Notes: generated by a model not told the origin, from the letters alone. A stretch of 64,000 nt of DNA from Corynebacterium glyciniphilum AJ 3170 (GCF_000626675.1 NZ_CP006842.1:1984001-2048000); one strand, 5' to 3'. Shown: positions 1 to 11,097, counted from the stretch's first letter. Program-made: numbers and translations.

Positions 1-427
1 CGGCGTCCTCACCCGAGGTGCCGACGGCAAAGGGCCCGTGCTGGTTGATGAGGTTCACCAGTTCCCGTCCGACCTTTCCGAACAGAACCATGCGCACGTA
101 TTCCATGGTCTCCGGAGTCGTGACCCGGAATCCACCGACGAACTCACCCGGCAGGTTGACCTTGTTGAGCATCTCGGTGATCTGAGGTCCACCGCCGTGG
201 ACAACGATCGGATGCGCTCCCACAGTCCGCAGGAAAGCCATGTCGGCTGCGAAGGCCGCTTTGAGTTCCTCATCGATCATGGCGTTGCCGCCGTACTTCA
301 CGACAACGATCTTGTCGCGGTAATGCAGCAGCCACGGCAATGCCTCGGCGAGGACGTTCGCCCGGGTGGCCGGGTCCAGGTCGGTAGCGCCGCGGTAGAC
401 GACCTTCTCGGGGTCGGGCTCTGTCAT
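1..427 (-). CDS. argB: Acetylglutamate kinase, C-terminus cut by window edge
   Basis: ArgB phosphorylates N-acetyl-L-glutamate with ATP in the cyclic arginine pathway (cytosol). The visible part is the first 142 or so residues of a protein normally about 300 long. It shows the amino-acid-kinase glycine-rich phosphate loop around residues 44-50 (KYGGNAM, with the ATP-contacting lysine) and the second loop VVHGGGPQI near residue 75. The start is ATG at 427, preceded on the minus strand by GAGGAG about 5 nt upstream. It lies 10 bp after the argJ stop, so it is the third gene of an argC-argJ-argB operon. In corynebacteria ArgB is usually the arginine-feedback-inhibited step; the regulatory C-terminal region is outside the window. 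Confidence 0.96.
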   Translation of the reverse strand, partial: MTEPDPEKVVYRGATDLDPATRANVLAEALPWLLHYRDKIVVVKYGGNAMIDEELKAAFAADMAFLRTVGAHPIVVHGGGPQITEMLNKVNLPGEFVGGFRVTTPETMEYVRMVLFGKVGRELVNLINQHGPFAVGTSGEDA

Positions 428-437
428 GACTACTCCT

Positions 438-1706
438 CTATGAGCTGTAGGCGGAATTGATGTGCACGTAGTCGTGCGAGAGGTCAGTGGTCCAGACCGT
501 AGCCGTGCCTTCTCCCCCGGTTCCGAGATCCACCAGCACATCGATGTCGGGGCCAGTGAGATCGACGTCGCGGGCCCCGGGCGCGCCGGTGGCGTTAATG
601 CAGACAGGCTGACCGTTGAAGCTGACCGAAATCCGGTCAGGCTCCATGGCTACTGGCGCCATACCCACCGCTGCGAGCGTCCGCCCCCAGTTGGGGTCAG
701 AACCGAACATCGCACACTTGAACAAACTGTCACGACCGAGGACACGGGCCGCGACCTTCGCCTCCTCATCGGAGTCCGTACCGGTCACGGTGATGGATAC
801 CCGCTTGGTCACACCTTCCGCATCCGCCTGGAGCTGCTTGGCGAGATCCAGGCAGACAGCGTGCACCGCGGTGCGGAACTCCTCCTCCGACGGGGTCACG
901 CCCGAGGCACCGTTGGCCATGAGGATGACGGTGTCATTGGTGGAGGTGGAACCGTCGATGTCGACACAGTCGAAGGTGACCTCCGTGGATGCCGTGAGAG
1001 CTGGTGCGGGATCTTCGACGTGAGCGTCGGTCGTCAGAACGATCAGCATCGTGGCGAGGGACGGAGCCATCATGCCCACGCCCTTGCCCATACCGCCGAG
1101 AGACCAACCGTCGCCATGGTAGACGGCCTGCTTACTGACCAGATCAGTAGTCATGATGGCTTCGGCAGCCGCGGTGCCGGACTCCGGGGATACCGCGTCG
1201 GCACGACGAATCTCTGTCGTAAGAGTGTCAACTCCGCTGAGGATCTTGTCCATCGGCAGGGTGTCCCCGATCAGGCCGGTCGAGCACACCGCCACCTCGG
1301 AGGGGGCGACCCCGAGTTTGTCGGCGACGGCACGTACCGTCGACGCTGCATCCCGGTCACCCTGCTCGCCGTTGCAGGCGTTGGCGTTCCCTGCATTCAG
1401 AATCACCGCGTGGAACGTCCCGTCGTTGTTGGCGCGGGTGAGTTTCACCGGGGAGGCTACGACCCGATTGCGGGTGAAGACGGCGGCAGCGGTGTATTCG
1501 GGGCCGTCGTTGACGACGAGGGCCATGTCCGGATTACCCGACGGCTTGATACCCGCGGTGGTCGCCGCTGCCCGGAATCCGGCCGCTGCAGTCACACCGA
1601 GGGCCCGGATGGTGTTCTCGACCGCATTGTCGTCCTCGGTGTCCCTCCCGTCCGTGAGGTGGTCCGGGAAAGTAGCGGAATCGTTCGGGTCGAATTCTTC
1701 ACTCAT
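438..1706 (-). CDS. argJ: Bifunctional ornithine acetyltransferase / N-acetylglutamate synthase
   Basis: ArgJ moves the acetyl group from N-acetylornithine to glutamate and can also make N-acetylglutamate from acetyl-CoA, closing the arginine cycle. The 422-aa product shows the self-cleavage site APSLATML, with the nucleophilic threonine at about residue 219, which splits the precursor into alpha and beta chains. STGLIG near residue 142 fits the oxyanion region. The N-terminus is about 30 residues longer than usual for the family (an acidic run before ENTIRALGV), so the true start could be internal. The annotated ATG has AAGGAC about 9 nt upstream. It sits 21 bp after argC and 10 bp before argB. 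Confidence 0.95.
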   Translation of the reverse strand: MSEEFDPNDSATFPDHLTDGRDTEDDNAVENTIRALGVTAAAGFRAAATTAGIKPSGNPDMALVVNDGPEYTAAAVFTRNRVVASPVKLTRANNDGTFHAVILNAGNANACNGEQGDRDAASTVRAVADKLGVAPSEVAVCSTGLIGDTLPMDKILSGVDTLTTEIRRADAVSPESGTAAAEAIMTTDLVSKQAVYHGDGWSLGGMGKGVGMMAPSLATMLIVLTTDAHVEDPAPALTASTEVTFDCVDIDGSTSTNDTVILMANGASGVTPSEEEFRTAVHAVCLDLAKQLQADAEGVTKRVSITVTGTDSDEEAKVAARVLGRDSLFKCAMFGSDPNWGRTLAAVGMAPVAMEPDRISVSFNGQPVCINATGAPGARDVDLTGPDIDVLVDLGTGGEGTATVWTTDLSHDYVHINSAYSS

Positions 1707-1727
1707 GGTGGTGTTGTCCTTGTTCTG

Positions 1728-2741
1728 TCAGAGTCCGGCCATCGGGAGACCTGCGGTCTCGTTCCAGCCCTGGATCAGGTTCAGGCACTGCACGGCTGCG
1801 CCGGCGGTCCCTTTGGTCAGGTTGTCGATCGCGCTGGTGGCCACCACGACCCCGTCGGCCACAGTGACCTGGATGTGCGCCATGTTCGTTCCCACCACAC
1901 TCTTGACTTCGGGCTGCTCGCCCTCGGGAAGGAGGTGCAGGAACGGCTCGCCAGCGCAGAAGTCCTCGTATGCGGACCGGAGCTCGGCAGCGCTTCCCTG
2001 GGCCTGTGCGGTAACGGTGGTGAGTATGCCTCGCCCCAGCGGTGCGAGGACGGGAGTGAAGGTCACGCGTACCTCGCCGCCAGAAGGAAGAACCCTCCGG
2101 ATGTTCTGGGCGATCTCCGGAGTGTGCCGGTGGGTCCCGACCTTGTAGGCGCGGAGGTTGCCCATCGTCTCGCCACCGAGGAGCTCGACAGCGGGCTTTT
2201 TTCCAGCGCCTGTGACCCCGGTGACCGAGACCACGGAGACCTCTGGGCTTATCAGCCCGGCGGCCATCCCAGGCAGCAGTGCAAGTGTGGCACCAGTCGG
2301 GAAGCACCCGGGGACGGCGACGCCGGACGCTGCGGCGATCGTCGGCCGGTTTCCCGGTAACTCGGGAATGCCGTAGGGCCAGCTACCGGGATAGCTCCCC
2401 CCGTAATAGGCGTCCCAGTCGGCCTCGGAGGACAGACGCCGGTCGGCACCGCAGTCCAGCACGACGGTCCCACCGAGATCCAGCGACGATGACACCCCGT
2501 GCGGCAGCGCGAGAATGGCGACATCATGGTTCGCCAGGACATCCTCGGTGGTCGCCTCGACAATCCGGTCCGCCAGTTGCGGGAGGCCGGGGACGAGGCT
2601 ACCGAATCGCTGGCCGGCGTTGGAGGCACCGGTCAAGGCGCCGATCTCGAAGTCCTGACCGTAACCGGGGTGGTTCAGGAGGAGACGGAGCGCTTCCCCT
2701 CCCGCGTATCCGCTGGCGCCTGCGACTGCAATGGAAATCAT
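1728..2741 (-). CDS. argC: N-acetyl-gamma-glutamyl-phosphate reductase
   Basis: ArgC reduces N-acetylglutamyl phosphate to the semialdehyde with NADPH, the third step of arginine synthesis. From the ATG at 2741 it is 337 aa. The Rossmann motif GASGYAG is at residues 8-14 and the catalytic cysteine is in [10 protein letters not shown] at about residue 146. A GTG five codons upstream (2756) is possible, but the -10 box CATACT lies only 6 nt before the ATG, so I chose the ATG as a leaderless start. It is the first gene of the argC-J-B operon, with ATGCAT-type ArgR-like sites just upstream. Confidence 0.95.
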   Translation of the reverse strand: MISIAVAGASGYAGGEALRLLLNHPGYGQDFEIGALTGASNAGQRFGSLVPGLPQLADRIVEATTEDVLANHDVAILALPHGVSSSLDLGGTVVLDCGADRRLSSEADWDAYYGGSYPGSWPYGIPELPGNRPTIAAASGVAVPGCFPTGATLALLPGMAAGLISPEVSVVSVTGVTGAGKKPAVELLGGETMGNLRAYKVGTHRHTPEIAQNIRRVLPSGGEVRVTFTPVLAPLGRGILTTVTAQAQGSAAELRSAYEDFCAGEPFLHLLPEGEQPEVKSVVGTNMAHIQVTVADGVVVATSAIDNLTKGTAGAAVQCLNLIQGWNETAGLPMAGL

Positions 2742-2805
2742 TGTGCAAGTATGCACCGAGAAAGGACTCGGCGCAAGTTATGCATCTTCTCGATTTTTAT
2801 GCATC
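2742..2805 (-). promoter_or_regulatory. argC promoter with ArgR-like operator
   Basis: On the minus strand the -35 TTGCGC (2776-2771), a 17-nt spacer and the -10 CATACT (2753-2748) end 6 nt before the argC ATG, which predicts a leaderless mRNA. Upstream, TTATGCATC occurs twice as a direct repeat (2778-2786 and 2797-2805, 19 bp apart), and a related TATGCAC lies across the -10 (2750-2756). ATGCAT half-sites resemble actinobacterial ARG boxes. That ArgR binds here is inference. Confidence 0.6.
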
Positions 2806-2844
2806 GCCGGTCACTGTCCCCGACCGGTAGCCATGTCCCGTCCG

Positions 2845-5409
2845 TTACCCCCTCAGCGTGGCGCCAACCTTATCTGCCGCGGAGGCCACCGCCGCCTCGC
2901 GGGCGACGGAGGCCTCGTCCTCGGTGAGCGTACGGTCAGTCGCACGGAACCTCAGGGTGAAGGTCAGCGACCGCTTCGCCTCCCCCAGAGCATCCGAGTG
3001 GTAGACGTCGAAGAGACGTATATGCTCGAGCAGGTCACCGGCACCGTCTTCCAGCGCCGCCTGAACCTCGGCGACCGGGGTCGTCTCATCGACGACGACC
3101 GCCACGTCCTGGTTGACAGCGGGGAATGGCGAGATCACGGGCCGGGGGAATGACTCTGCCAGCGGCAACGCATCAAGATTCATCTCGAGGGCCACGGTCC
3201 GCTTCGGGAGGTCCGCACGCTCGCAGACCTGGGGGTGCAGTTCACCGGCGTGGCCGACGACGGCACCGTCAACGAGGATCTCCGCGCAACGCCCAGGATG
3301 CCAGGGGAGGTACTCGGTGTTACGCAGGGTGATGTCGACACCGACAGCGCGGGCGATGGTCTGTGCCGCGTCCAGCACGTCACTCGCTTCGAAAGGTACT
3401 GCATCGCCCCAGGTGCCTTGCAGGACCCGGTTACCCGCCGCGATGACGGACACGCTCAGGGGCTGCTCCGGCAGCGAGGACAGAAGCGCAGAGACCTCGT
3501 CCTCGGACGGCCTGGCGGTGACCGACGGCATCGGCGACGTCCCCGACTCTCCGGTAGGGCGGGTAACCTGCTCTACTCCATAAAGTGCGACGTCATGCTG
3601 CCCCCTGGCGATGTTGCGGCGCAGTGAATCGATCATCGACGGCAGCAGGCTGGTACCGATCGTCGCGACGTCACTCTCCAGAGGATTGAGAACCCGCACG
3701 GCCCGCCGTCGAGGATCATCGGGATCGAGTCCCCACACGTCGAAGACGTCGTTCGGCACGAAGGGGCTGGGGAGCACCTCCACGTAACCGCTCCAGGCCA
3801 GTGCATGCCCGACTGAACGTCGCATACGCTGGCGCGGTGAGAGACCACGCCCTGCCGGAGCCGTCGGAACGGTGGACGGAATCTTGTCGAGCCCCTCCAG
3901 ACGCAGCACCTCCTCGACGAGGTCGGCCGGCATGGTGAGATCCGGCCGCCAGGTCGGCGGTGTCACTTCGATCGCTTTGGCTCCGTTGGCGTCACGCTCT
4001 CCGGTTTCCCGTACTGAACACCCCACCTCAGTCAACCGGGAGACAGTCGTACCGGTCGGATAGATCATTCCCGCTGTCTTACCGGGACGGGAGGTATGCA
4101 TGTCGATGACCGGCATGTCCGGCACCGATCCCACGAGGCTCACACCCTTCTCCACCTCGCCGCCGGCGATGCGGGTGAGCAGTGCGACCGCAAAGTCCAG
4201 AGCTGCCTCGATCACCGCGGGATCGGTGCCCCGCTCGAAACGACGGGACGACTCGGAGGACAGACGGTGGCGTCGGGATGTCCGCGCGACGGTGATCTGG
4301 TCGAAATGGGCTGCTTCGAAGTAGACGCTGGTCGTCGCGGCGGAGATCTCGGATGTGGATCCGCCCATGACCCCGGCCATCGACTGGATCCCGGTCGCAT
4401 CGGAGATGACCACATCCTCCCCCGACAGGGTCCGCTCGACACCGTCGAGGGTGGTGATCTTCTGGCCTTCGGGGGCGCGGTGGATGTGCAGGTCTCCGGT
4501 GATCCGGTCGGCGTCGAAGGCATGCATCGGCTGCCCGAGCAGGAACATGATGTAGTTCGTGATGTCCGTCGCCGCGTTCACTGGACGCTGACCGCACAAC
4601 AGAAGTTCCCGCTGGAGCCAGTACGGGGACTCGGCATCTGCGGTGATTCCGGTGACCTTACGGATACCGAAACGCGCACACTTCGTGTCCTCGTCAACCG
4701 TGATCTCCGGCAGGTCGCCACGGTCGGTCCCGTGGGGGAGCCCGGCGAGCAGGTCCGTCGGCAGGGCCGCTGCTGCGGGATCGTCGGCCGGGTCACGGAA
4801 TGTCAGAGAGAAGGAACTGGCCAACTCACGTGCCAGACCGCGGGCCGACAGCGCATATCCCCGGTCCGGCGTGATGTTCACGTCGAAGACGGTGTCGTCG
4901 AGGCCGAGGAAATCGCGTGCATCCGCGCCGAGGACGATACGTGGGTCTTCTGCCTCGCTACCACGGATGGCGATGATGCCGGCGGTCTGAACCTTCGCCA
5001 GCCCCAACTCCGCGGCAGAACACATCATGCCTTCGGATGTCCGGCCGTACGTCTCCCGGGCACTGATCTCGAAACCACCAGGCAGGACGGCTCCGGGGAG
5101 GGAGACGATGACGATATCACCCTCGCGGAAGTTCCGGGCACCGCAGATGATGTGCTGGAGTTCGCCGGACCCGTTGGCTTTCGCCACGTTCACGTCGCAG
5201 TAACGGATGGGTTTTTTGAACCCTTCGAGTTCCTCGATGTGCTCGACGCGTCCGAATACCAGCGGACCGGTGGTCGCCTCGATCTGCTCGTACCCTTCGG
5301 TTTCAAATCCGACACGCACGAAACCGGCGTCCAGCTCTTCGGCAGGAACAGTGAATGGTGCGGTGGAGGTCTTGAGAAGGCGGGTGAGCCAGGACTGTGA
5401 GATCAGCAT
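2845..5409 (-). CDS. pheT: Phenylalanyl-tRNA synthetase beta subunit
   Basis: The beta subunit of the alpha2-beta2 PheRS that charges tRNA-Phe; it contributes tRNA recognition and the B3/B4 editing domain. The 854-aa length is usual for actinobacteria. In order it has an N-terminal EMAP-like tRNA-binding domain (about 45-155), the B1/B5 and B3/B4 region, a core with SSESSRRFERGTDP near 365, and a C-terminal ferredoxin-fold anticodon-binding domain (from about 760: SFPRPVISPFPAVNQDVAVVV). It lies 95 bp after pheS on the same strand and is probably co-transcribed with it. The start ATG at 5409 (MLISQSWL) matches the family start. Confidence 0.97.
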   Translation of the reverse strand: MLISQSWLTRLLKTSTAPFTVPAEELDAGFVRVGFETEGYEQIEATTGPLVFGRVEHIEELEGFKKPIRYCDVNVAKANGSGELQHIICGARNFREGDIVIVSLPGAVLPGGFEISARETYGRTSEGMMCSAAELGLAKVQTAGIIAIRGSEAEDPRIVLGADARDFLGLDDTVFDVNITPDRGYALSARGLARELASSFSLTFRDPADDPAAAALPTDLLAGLPHGTDRGDLPEITVDEDTKCARFGIRKVTGITADAESPYWLQRELLLCGQRPVNAATDITNYIMFLLGQPMHAFDADRITGDLHIHRAPEGQKITTLDGVERTLSGEDVVISDATGIQSMAGVMGGSTSEISAATTSVYFEAAHFDQITVARTSRRHRLSSESSRRFERGTDPAVIEAALDFAVALLTRIAGGEVEKGVSLVGSVPDMPVIDMHTSRPGKTAGMIYPTGTTVSRLTEVGCSVRETGERDANGAKAIEVTPPTWRPDLTMPADLVEEVLRLEGLDKIPSTVPTAPAGRGLSPRQRMRRSVGHALAWSGYVEVLPSPFVPNDVFDVWGLDPDDPRRRAVRVLNPLESDVATIGTSLLPSMIDSLRRNIARGQHDVALYGVEQVTRPTGESGTSPMPSVTARPSEDEVSALLSSLPEQPLSVSVIAAGNRVLQGTWGDAVPFEASDVLDAAQTIARAVGVDITLRNTEYLPWHPGRCAEILVDGAVVGHAGELHPQVCERADLPKRTVALEMNLDALPLAESFPRPVISPFPAVNQDVAVVVDETTPVAEVQAALEDGAGDLLEHIRLFDVYHSDALGEAKRSLTFTLRFRATDRTLTEDEASVAREAAVASAADKVGATLRG

Positions 5410-5504
5410 TGACGGGTGCTCGGTTCCTCTAGATTGTTACGGGGTTGTTCCGGGTGGTGCCGCAGTGGGACGCGGGCCGGGTCTGACAGGGCGCAGCCAC
5501 GGTC

Positions 5505-6545
<1,041 letters not shown>

Positions 6546-6658
6546 CTAGCGCACCTCGCACTCATTGTTGTCCCGGTCGATCCCCTTTTGGAGTCGATTC
6601 AAGATGATACCAATGTCACCCGCACCACGGGATGCCGGGCACGACGTGCATCACACAG

Positions 6659-7546
6659 TCATGCTCCTCTGGCCACTCGTGCTGTCTCGTACAGGCAGAT
6701 CGCTGCCGCAGTCACGAGGTTCAGACTCTCTGCTTTCCCCCCCATGGGAATCGACACTCTGACATCCGCCAGGTCCTGCCAGTCACCGAGACCATGAGCT
6801 TCGTTACCGAACAGCCACGCGATCTTCTGGCCGAGCAGCGGGACATCACCGTCCTGCGCCGCGGCTGCCGCGTCAAGGGAGATATCCCCGTCACCAGCGG
6901 TCGCCAGTACGGTGTAGCCGCGTTCGTGGAGTAGGTCAACGACATCGGCGACGCCGGTGTGACGTGCGACCGGGAGATGAAACAGGGATCCGGCCGAGGA
7001 CCGCACCGCCTTACCGCCCTGAGGGTCCACTGTCGACCCGGCGAAGACGACAGAGGCCGCGCCGCTGGCGTCGGCGACACGGACCAGTGCGCCCGCGTTC
7101 CCGGGCTCTGACGTCTCCACCGGTACCGCGACGAGGTCGCCCTGAACCGCCTCGGAGAGGTCAACGAGCTGACTTAGACACAACGCGAAGATACCGGTGG
7201 GAGACACCGACTCGGACAGGGCGGACGATGCGCGGTCGGTGATCAGGTGGACACGGACTCCGCGGACGTCGTCACCGGTCAGCTGATCGAATCGGGCCCC
7301 GATGCTCTCCAGGCCCTGTTCAGTGAGGTAGACCTCGACCACGTCGCCGTAGCGCAGCGCCGCCGAGACAGCGTTGGCTCCTTCGGCGAGGAAGCGCCCC
7401 GCCTTCTTTCGTGCCGCGGCACGGTGCAGCTTCGCTGCGTTGACGATGCGCGGTGTCCGTTCGGTAAAGGGTTCGTCACCCATCCAGGTCCGCCAGTCGG
7501 ATGCCAGCGGCCGTGCGGAGGATGATACGGACGGGAATTCAGTCAT
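6659..7546 (-). CDS. SpoU/TrmH-family RNA 2'-O-ribose methyltransferase
   Basis: A SAM-dependent 2'-O-methyltransferase of the SPOUT class, acting on 23S rRNA or tRNA. At 295 aa it has an N-terminal substrate-binding domain (about 25-120) and a C-terminal trefoil-knot domain with the hallmark LFGNEAHGL near residue 255 and SIPMGGKAESLNLVTAA at the end. It occupies the place of M. tuberculosis Rv1644 (tsnR), between rplT and pheS. I moved the start to the ATG at 7546 because the -10 TAGAAT lies 8 nt before it; the longer frame to 7615 adds 23 unlikely residues. The exact nucleotide target cannot be read from the sequence. Confidence 0.85.
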   Translation of the reverse strand: MTEFPSVSSSARPLASDWRTWMGDEPFTERTPRIVNAAKLHRAAARKKAGRFLAEGANAVSAALRYGDVVEVYLTEQGLESIGARFDQLTGDDVRGVRVHLITDRASSALSESVSPTGIFALCLSQLVDLSEAVQGDLVAVPVETSEPGNAGALVRVADASGAASVVFAGSTVDPQGGKAVRSSAGSLFHLPVARHTGVADVVDLLHERGYTVLATAGDGDISLDAAAAAQDGDVPLLGQKIAWLFGNEAHGLGDWQDLADVRVSIPMGGKAESLNLVTAAAICLYETARVARGA

Positions 7547-7560
7547 GGTCGACGATTCTA
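7547..7560 (-). promoter_or_regulatory. -10 box for the SpoU methyltransferase
   Basis: TAGAAT on the minus strand (7560-7555) lies 8 nt before the ATG at 7546, which predicts a leaderless transcript. No good -35 is visible. Confidence 0.5.
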
Positions 7561-7675
7561 CCGTGGAGGAGGAACTCCCCTGCCGAGGAGCCTGTTCCAA
7601 CGGGCGGATACGCAAAAACCGCGCCGACCGCCCGTGGATTGCACGGAGCAGTGACGCGGTAGAACGTCGGTGCCC

Positions 7676-8059
7676 TTAGTTGGACAGCGGTGCGTTGACG
7701 TCCGCCGGGAGGGCGGCCTTGGCAGCTTCAACCAGAGCGGTGAATGCCTGCGGGTCCGAGACGGCGATCTCGGCCAGGTTCTTCCGGTCGACCTCGATGT
7801 CGGCGAGACGCAGACCCTGGATCAGGCGGTTGTAGGTGATGTCGTTCGCGCGGGCTGCGGCGTTGATGCGCTGGATCCACAGCTTGCGGAACTCACCCTT
7901 GCGAGCACGACGGTCGCGGAACGCGTAGGTCTTGGAGTGGAGGACCTGCTCCTTGGCCTTGCGGTACAGGCGGGACCGCTGGCCACGGTAGCCGGAGGCT
8001 TCGTTGAGAATCTCGCGGCGCTTCTTCTTCGCGTTCACTGAGCGCTTGACACGTGCCAT
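7676..8059 (-). CDS. rplT: 50S ribosomal protein L20
   Basis: L20 binds 23S rRNA early in 50S assembly. The 127-aa length and the start [18 protein letters not shown] are typical, as are the basic N-terminal extension ([16 protein letters not shown]) and the globular C-terminal half ([23 protein letters not shown]). It is the last gene of infC-rpmI-rplT, 102 bp after rpmI. In other bacteria L20 or IF3 autoregulates this operon; no specific L20-binding site could be identified here. Confidence 0.98.
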   Translation of the reverse strand: MARVKRSVNAKKKRREILNEASGYRGQRSRLYRKAKEQVLHSKTYAFRDRRARKGEFRKLWIQRINAAARANDITYNRLIQGLRLADIEVDRKNLAEIAVSDPQAFTALVEAAKAALPADVNAPLSN

Positions 8060-8161
8060 GGTGGGACGTCCTTATCTTCTAGCTTCTTGATCTTCGGGAA
8101 CTACCGGTCTCCCCGGCTGCTCCTGGAATTACGGGTTACGAGTCGAGACGAGAGAAGGCGC

Positions 8162-8356
8162 TCAGGCCTTGCCCAGCAGACGCTTGATGCGCTTGACGTC
8201 CGCCGGCGCAACGTCCTCGGTGCCCTTGAGGCGACGGGTGCGCTTGGAGGGCTTGCCCTCCAGGAGGTGGCGACGGTTGGCCTGCTCACGGCGCAGCTTG
8301 CCGGAACCGGTGACCTTGATGCGCTTGGCGGTGCCCTTGTGGGTCTTCTGCTTCAT
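8162..8356 (-). CDS. rpmI: 50S ribosomal protein L35
   Basis: A small, very basic ribosomal protein of 64 aa, the standard length. It begins [20 protein letters not shown] and contains the conserved [23 protein letters not shown]. It is the middle gene of infC-rpmI-rplT, 49 bp after infC. The start ATG has GAAGGAT about 5 nt upstream on the minus strand. Confidence 0.98.
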   Translation of the reverse strand: MKQKTHKGTAKRIKVTGSGKLRREQANRRHLLEGKPSKRTRRLKGTEDVAPADVKRIKRLLGKA

Positions 8357-8405
8357 CGTGGATCCTTCACTTCTTCGTGGATAGGTGCCGACCGGGGTCG
8401 GGGAA

Positions 8406-8927
8406 CTATTTCTTGCCCTTGCGGACAGGTCCCAGCACCATCGTCATATTGCGACCGTCCTGCTTTGCACGGGTCTCAACAACGCCGAACTCGCGCACGT
8501 CCTCAGCCAGCCGCTCGAGCAGCCTGAAGCCCAGCTCAGGACGGGACTGCTCGCGTCCGCGGAACATGATGGTGACCTTGACCTTGGACCCCTTCTCCAG
8601 GAACCGGACCACATTGGACTTCTTGGTCTCGTAGTCGTTGTCACTGATCTTGGGGCGGAACTTCTGCTCCTTGACCACGGTCTGCTGCTGGTTCTTCCGA
8701 GCCTCGCGAGCCTTCTGGTCCTGTTCGTACTTGAACTTGCCGAAATCCATGATCTTGCACACGGGCGGCTTGGCGTTCGGTGCAACCTCGACCAGGTCGA
8801 GGTCTGCGTCATAGGCCAGCTTGCGTGCATCGTCGATACGGACGATACCGACCTGTTCGCCACCCGGACCGACGAGTCGGACCTCGGGAACTCGAATCCG
8901 GTCGTTTATGCGAGCTTGTGCGCTGAT
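8406..8927 (-). CDS. infC: Translation initiation factor IF-3 with a probable AUC start
   Basis: IF3 binds the 30S subunit, keeps it apart from 50S and proofreads start-codon and initiator-tRNA choice. The full-length reading is 173 aa. The N-domain begins [20 protein letters not shown], followed by the linker, and the C-domain starts near [15 protein letters not shown]. No ATG, GTG or TTG exists in frame between an upstream TGA (8939-8937) and the conserved N-terminus; the first canonical start (GTG at 8762) would delete the whole N-domain. The ATC at 8927 sits 5 nt after GAGGAG (8938-8933) and matches the expected first residue. A rare AUU/AUC start is the known device by which IF3 limits its own translation. 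Confidence 0.93.
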   Translation of the reverse strand: MSAQARINDRIRVPEVRLVGPGGEQVGIVRIDDARKLAYDADLDLVEVAPNAKPPVCKIMDFGKFKYEQDQKAREARKNQQQTVVKEQKFRPKISDNDYETKKSNVVRFLEKGSKVKVTIMFRGREQSRPELGFRLLERLAEDVREFGVVETRAKQDGRNMTMVLGPVRKGKK

Positions 8928-9145
8928 GAGAACTCCTCAGTAGCAGTGGTAGAAACGTGTACCGCGTACTGCGAGTGTTATCCCCCCGGACGGTACATCG
9001 GTACCGCACCTCGGACGGTCGCCGTATTCCCACAAGGTGGTAATGAGCGACCGTTCCAGTGACCCGAGCCCTGCCGGAGAGGCGGTCTCAGGTGGGAGTA
9101 ACTCCACTTGCAGCCTGACATCGTTGACAGGCGGTAGTAACCAAG
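8928..9145 (-). promoter_or_regulatory. infC operon leader region (about 210 nt)
   Basis: Between the predicted start of transcription near 9139 and the infC start lies a long untranslated leader. It includes a perfect 6-bp stem with loop ATCG (CGGTAC / GTACCG, 8991-9006) and a weaker GTGGGAG / CTCCAC hairpin near 9092-9107. The last element before the start is GAGGAG at 8938-8933. No U-tract follows the stems, so simple attenuation is not obvious. An autoregulatory role is inferred from what is known of this operon elsewhere. Confidence 0.4.
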
Positions 9146-9174
9146 ACACTAGCACCACACTGCCGGACACACAA
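9146..9174 (-). promoter_or_regulatory. infC-rpmI-rplT promoter
   Basis: On the minus strand, TTGTGT (9174-9169), a 17-nt spacer and TAGTGT (9151-9146) form a good vegetative promoter upstream of the infC leader. Confidence 0.55.
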
Positions 9175-9213
9175 ACTCCGGCTCCCATGGTGCACGCCTG
9201 GTAGTTTTACCTC

Positions 9214-11097
9214 ATGAACAGGATGTACACGTCCGAGTGGCCCCAGGGGCAACCTCATGACATCGACATGCTGCGCCGTCAACTCGAGGCGTCCCTCCTA
9301 CGCTCCGAAGCAGCGCACCGCGAGACGGCAGAGCTCACCACGGAACTGCTGGCCCGACTGGATACAGCGCCTACAGCACCCGCCGCACCCGACGAAGAAC
9401 ATGACGTCACACGACCCACATCATGGCCTACGGTTCGATCCTCTACCCCGGAGGAACCGGGGCCGTTCCCCGTGCCACCGACGTCCCGTCCAGGGTCACA
9501 GAGATCCGCGGACAGGGCGGGGACTACACCGCCGGGACCGGTCTCCCGTTTTCTGGAGGACAAGGACAAGGTCACCATCGGGGTGTCTGTGCTGGGCGGT
9601 GTCATCACTGTCATAGGACTGGTCTTTCTCGCGGTTCAGGCGTTCAGCCGCGGGTGGCTCGGCCCGGCGAGCGCGGTATCCGGCGCTGCCGTGCTCTGCC
9701 TTCTGCTCATCCTCGGCAGCTTCGTAATACACCGCCGCAGTCCCCACGGCCCCACTGCACCGGCCTTGATCAGTGTCGGTATCCTCGGCATGTTCACTGA
9801 CCTCTGGGTGCTGGTATTCGGCCTCGAATGGGTCAGCCCGGCACTCGGCGTCATTCTGGTCGCGGGGATCGCTTCTGCCGGACTGCTGACAGCCTGGGCC
9901 TGGTCACATCAGCCCCTCGCGGTGATCCTGCTTCTGGCCGGAACAGGATTCCTCACGCCGGCGGTGGTACACCTGTTGCAGGTCGCAGCGTCGACTCGCT
10001 TCGACGCCCTGTCGCTCCTTGCACTTGCCCTCCTCGGAGCGGCGACCACCTGGCACCGGGAGTGGAAAGCAGTCGCACTGTCATCCGCCGTCGTCTTCGT
10101 GCTCGGGTCAGTCGTCCTATACAGCGACGGACAACAGGGCACTCTTGCGGTCAGTGCGCTCGTCGGTGTCATCGTGATGTCCTGCCTGGCGTGGTCCACG
10201 TCAGGACAGACAGCAGGACTATCCGCCCTGTCCCGGTGGATTCCGGTGTCCACCGTCCCTGTTCTCCTCCTGCTCTCCGACGAGTCGGGCCGTCTGTCCG
10301 TCACCGTCACCACGGTCGCATGTCTGTTCATCGCCGGCACTCCACTCATATACGCTTCCGTCCGATCCGTCATGTCGAAGATATCGCTTCGTCCGGACGG
10401 CGACGAGGACGGCGACTCCCCCGCTGCCGCGCTCCGTGCGGCACTGTGCTGCGGCATCGCCGGCATTGTCGCCGTGCTGATGATCCGCCAGGATGATCCG
10501 TACGCCACAGCATCACTGTGGTGGATGATCGCACTCATCGGAGTAGCCACGGCCCTGCTGCTCTTGTCCGACCGGCTACCGGTCCCTCTGGTGTGGATCG
10601 TCTTTGTCATCACCCTCGCCTACGCCATCCCCAGGGCACTACCGGCCTGGGTGGACACAGATGTCTCCCCTGTGCTGATGTGGCCGACTCTCGTGCTGAT
10701 GGCTGCCCCCGGTGCACTGGCACTGATGTACTCGAGGCGATTGGGTGCCTCGAGAGAGATCTCACTGGTCCTTGCTGCGGTGGTGCTCGTGGTCGCCACC
10801 TCGGCCATTCCGTTGATCTTTCTGACGGCAAGCGGCAGCGACATCGCATTCATGGCGGGCCACCTGGTGATGTCGGTGACCTGGATGGGACTCGGAGTCA
10901 CGATGCTCGCCCGAGACAACGGAGCCACAGGTCTCGCCCTGGCACTGTTGGCTTCGGCGAAACTCGTGTTCTATGACCTGTCGGCCCTGTCAGGCCTGAT
11001 CCAGGTTGCCGTTTTCATCATCTGTGGAGCAATTCTCCTGGGTGCCGCCATTCTGCGCGAGCGTCGGCGGGATCTCCCCACGGCGCCGTCAGAGTAG
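9214..11097 (+). CDS. DUF2339-family multi-pass membrane protein
   Basis: Function unknown. The 627-aa product has an N-terminal cytoplasmic part with a short coiled coil (about 20-50: [30 protein letters not shown]) and a Pro/Ser/Thr-rich linker to about 110. About 15 or more hydrophobic helices then run to the end, which is the DUF2339 layout. A -10 TAGTTT (9202-9207) lies 6 nt before the ATG at 9214, suggesting a leaderless start; an ATG at 9223 is the alternative. The gene points away from infC, and its last 9 bases overlap the 3' end of uvrA. Confidence 0.8.
   Translation: MNRMYTSEWPQGQPHDIDMLRRQLEASLLRSEAAHRETAELTTELLARLDTAPTAPAAPDEEHDVTRPTSWPTVRSSTPEEPGPFPVPPTSRPGSQRSADRAGTTPPGPVSRFLEDKDKVTIGVSVLGGVITVIGLVFLAVQAFSRGWLGPASAVSGAAVLCLLLILGSFVIHRRSPHGPTAPALISVGILGMFTDLWVLVFGLEWVSPALGVILVAGIASAGLLTAWAWSHQPLAVILLLAGTGFLTPAVVHLLQVAASTRFDALSLLALALLGAATTWHREWKAVALSSAVVFVLGSVVLYSDGQQGTLAVSALVGVIVMSCLAWSTSGQTAGLSALSRWIPVSTVPVLLLLSDESGRLSVTVTTVACLFIAGTPLIYASVRSVMSKISLRPDGDEDGDSPAAALRAALCCGIAGIVAVLMIRQDDPYATASLWWMIALIGVATALLLLSDRLPVPLVWIVFVITLAYAIPRALPAWVDTDVSPVLMWPTLVLMAAPGALALMYSRRLGASREISLVLAAVVLVVATSAIPLIFLTASGSDIAFMAGHLVMSVTWMGLGVTMLARDNGATGLALALLASAKLVFYDLSALSGLIQVAVFIICGAILLGAAILRERRRDLPTAPSE

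Noticed and set aside
462..2360. 632-codon open frame on the plus strand
   Set aside because: It lies opposite argJ and argC, both certain. Long antisense frames are expected at this GC content; the translation is Arg/Gly/His-rich with no family signature.
7600..7646. Terminator after rplT
   Set aside because: Arms are short (8 bp with a 20-nt loop, or 5 bp) and not followed by a clean T-run. Too weak to call.
8937..9188. 83-codon minus-strand frame upstream of infC
   Set aside because: It overlaps the predicted infC promoter and leader. Its composition is not protein-like and it lacks a ribosome site.
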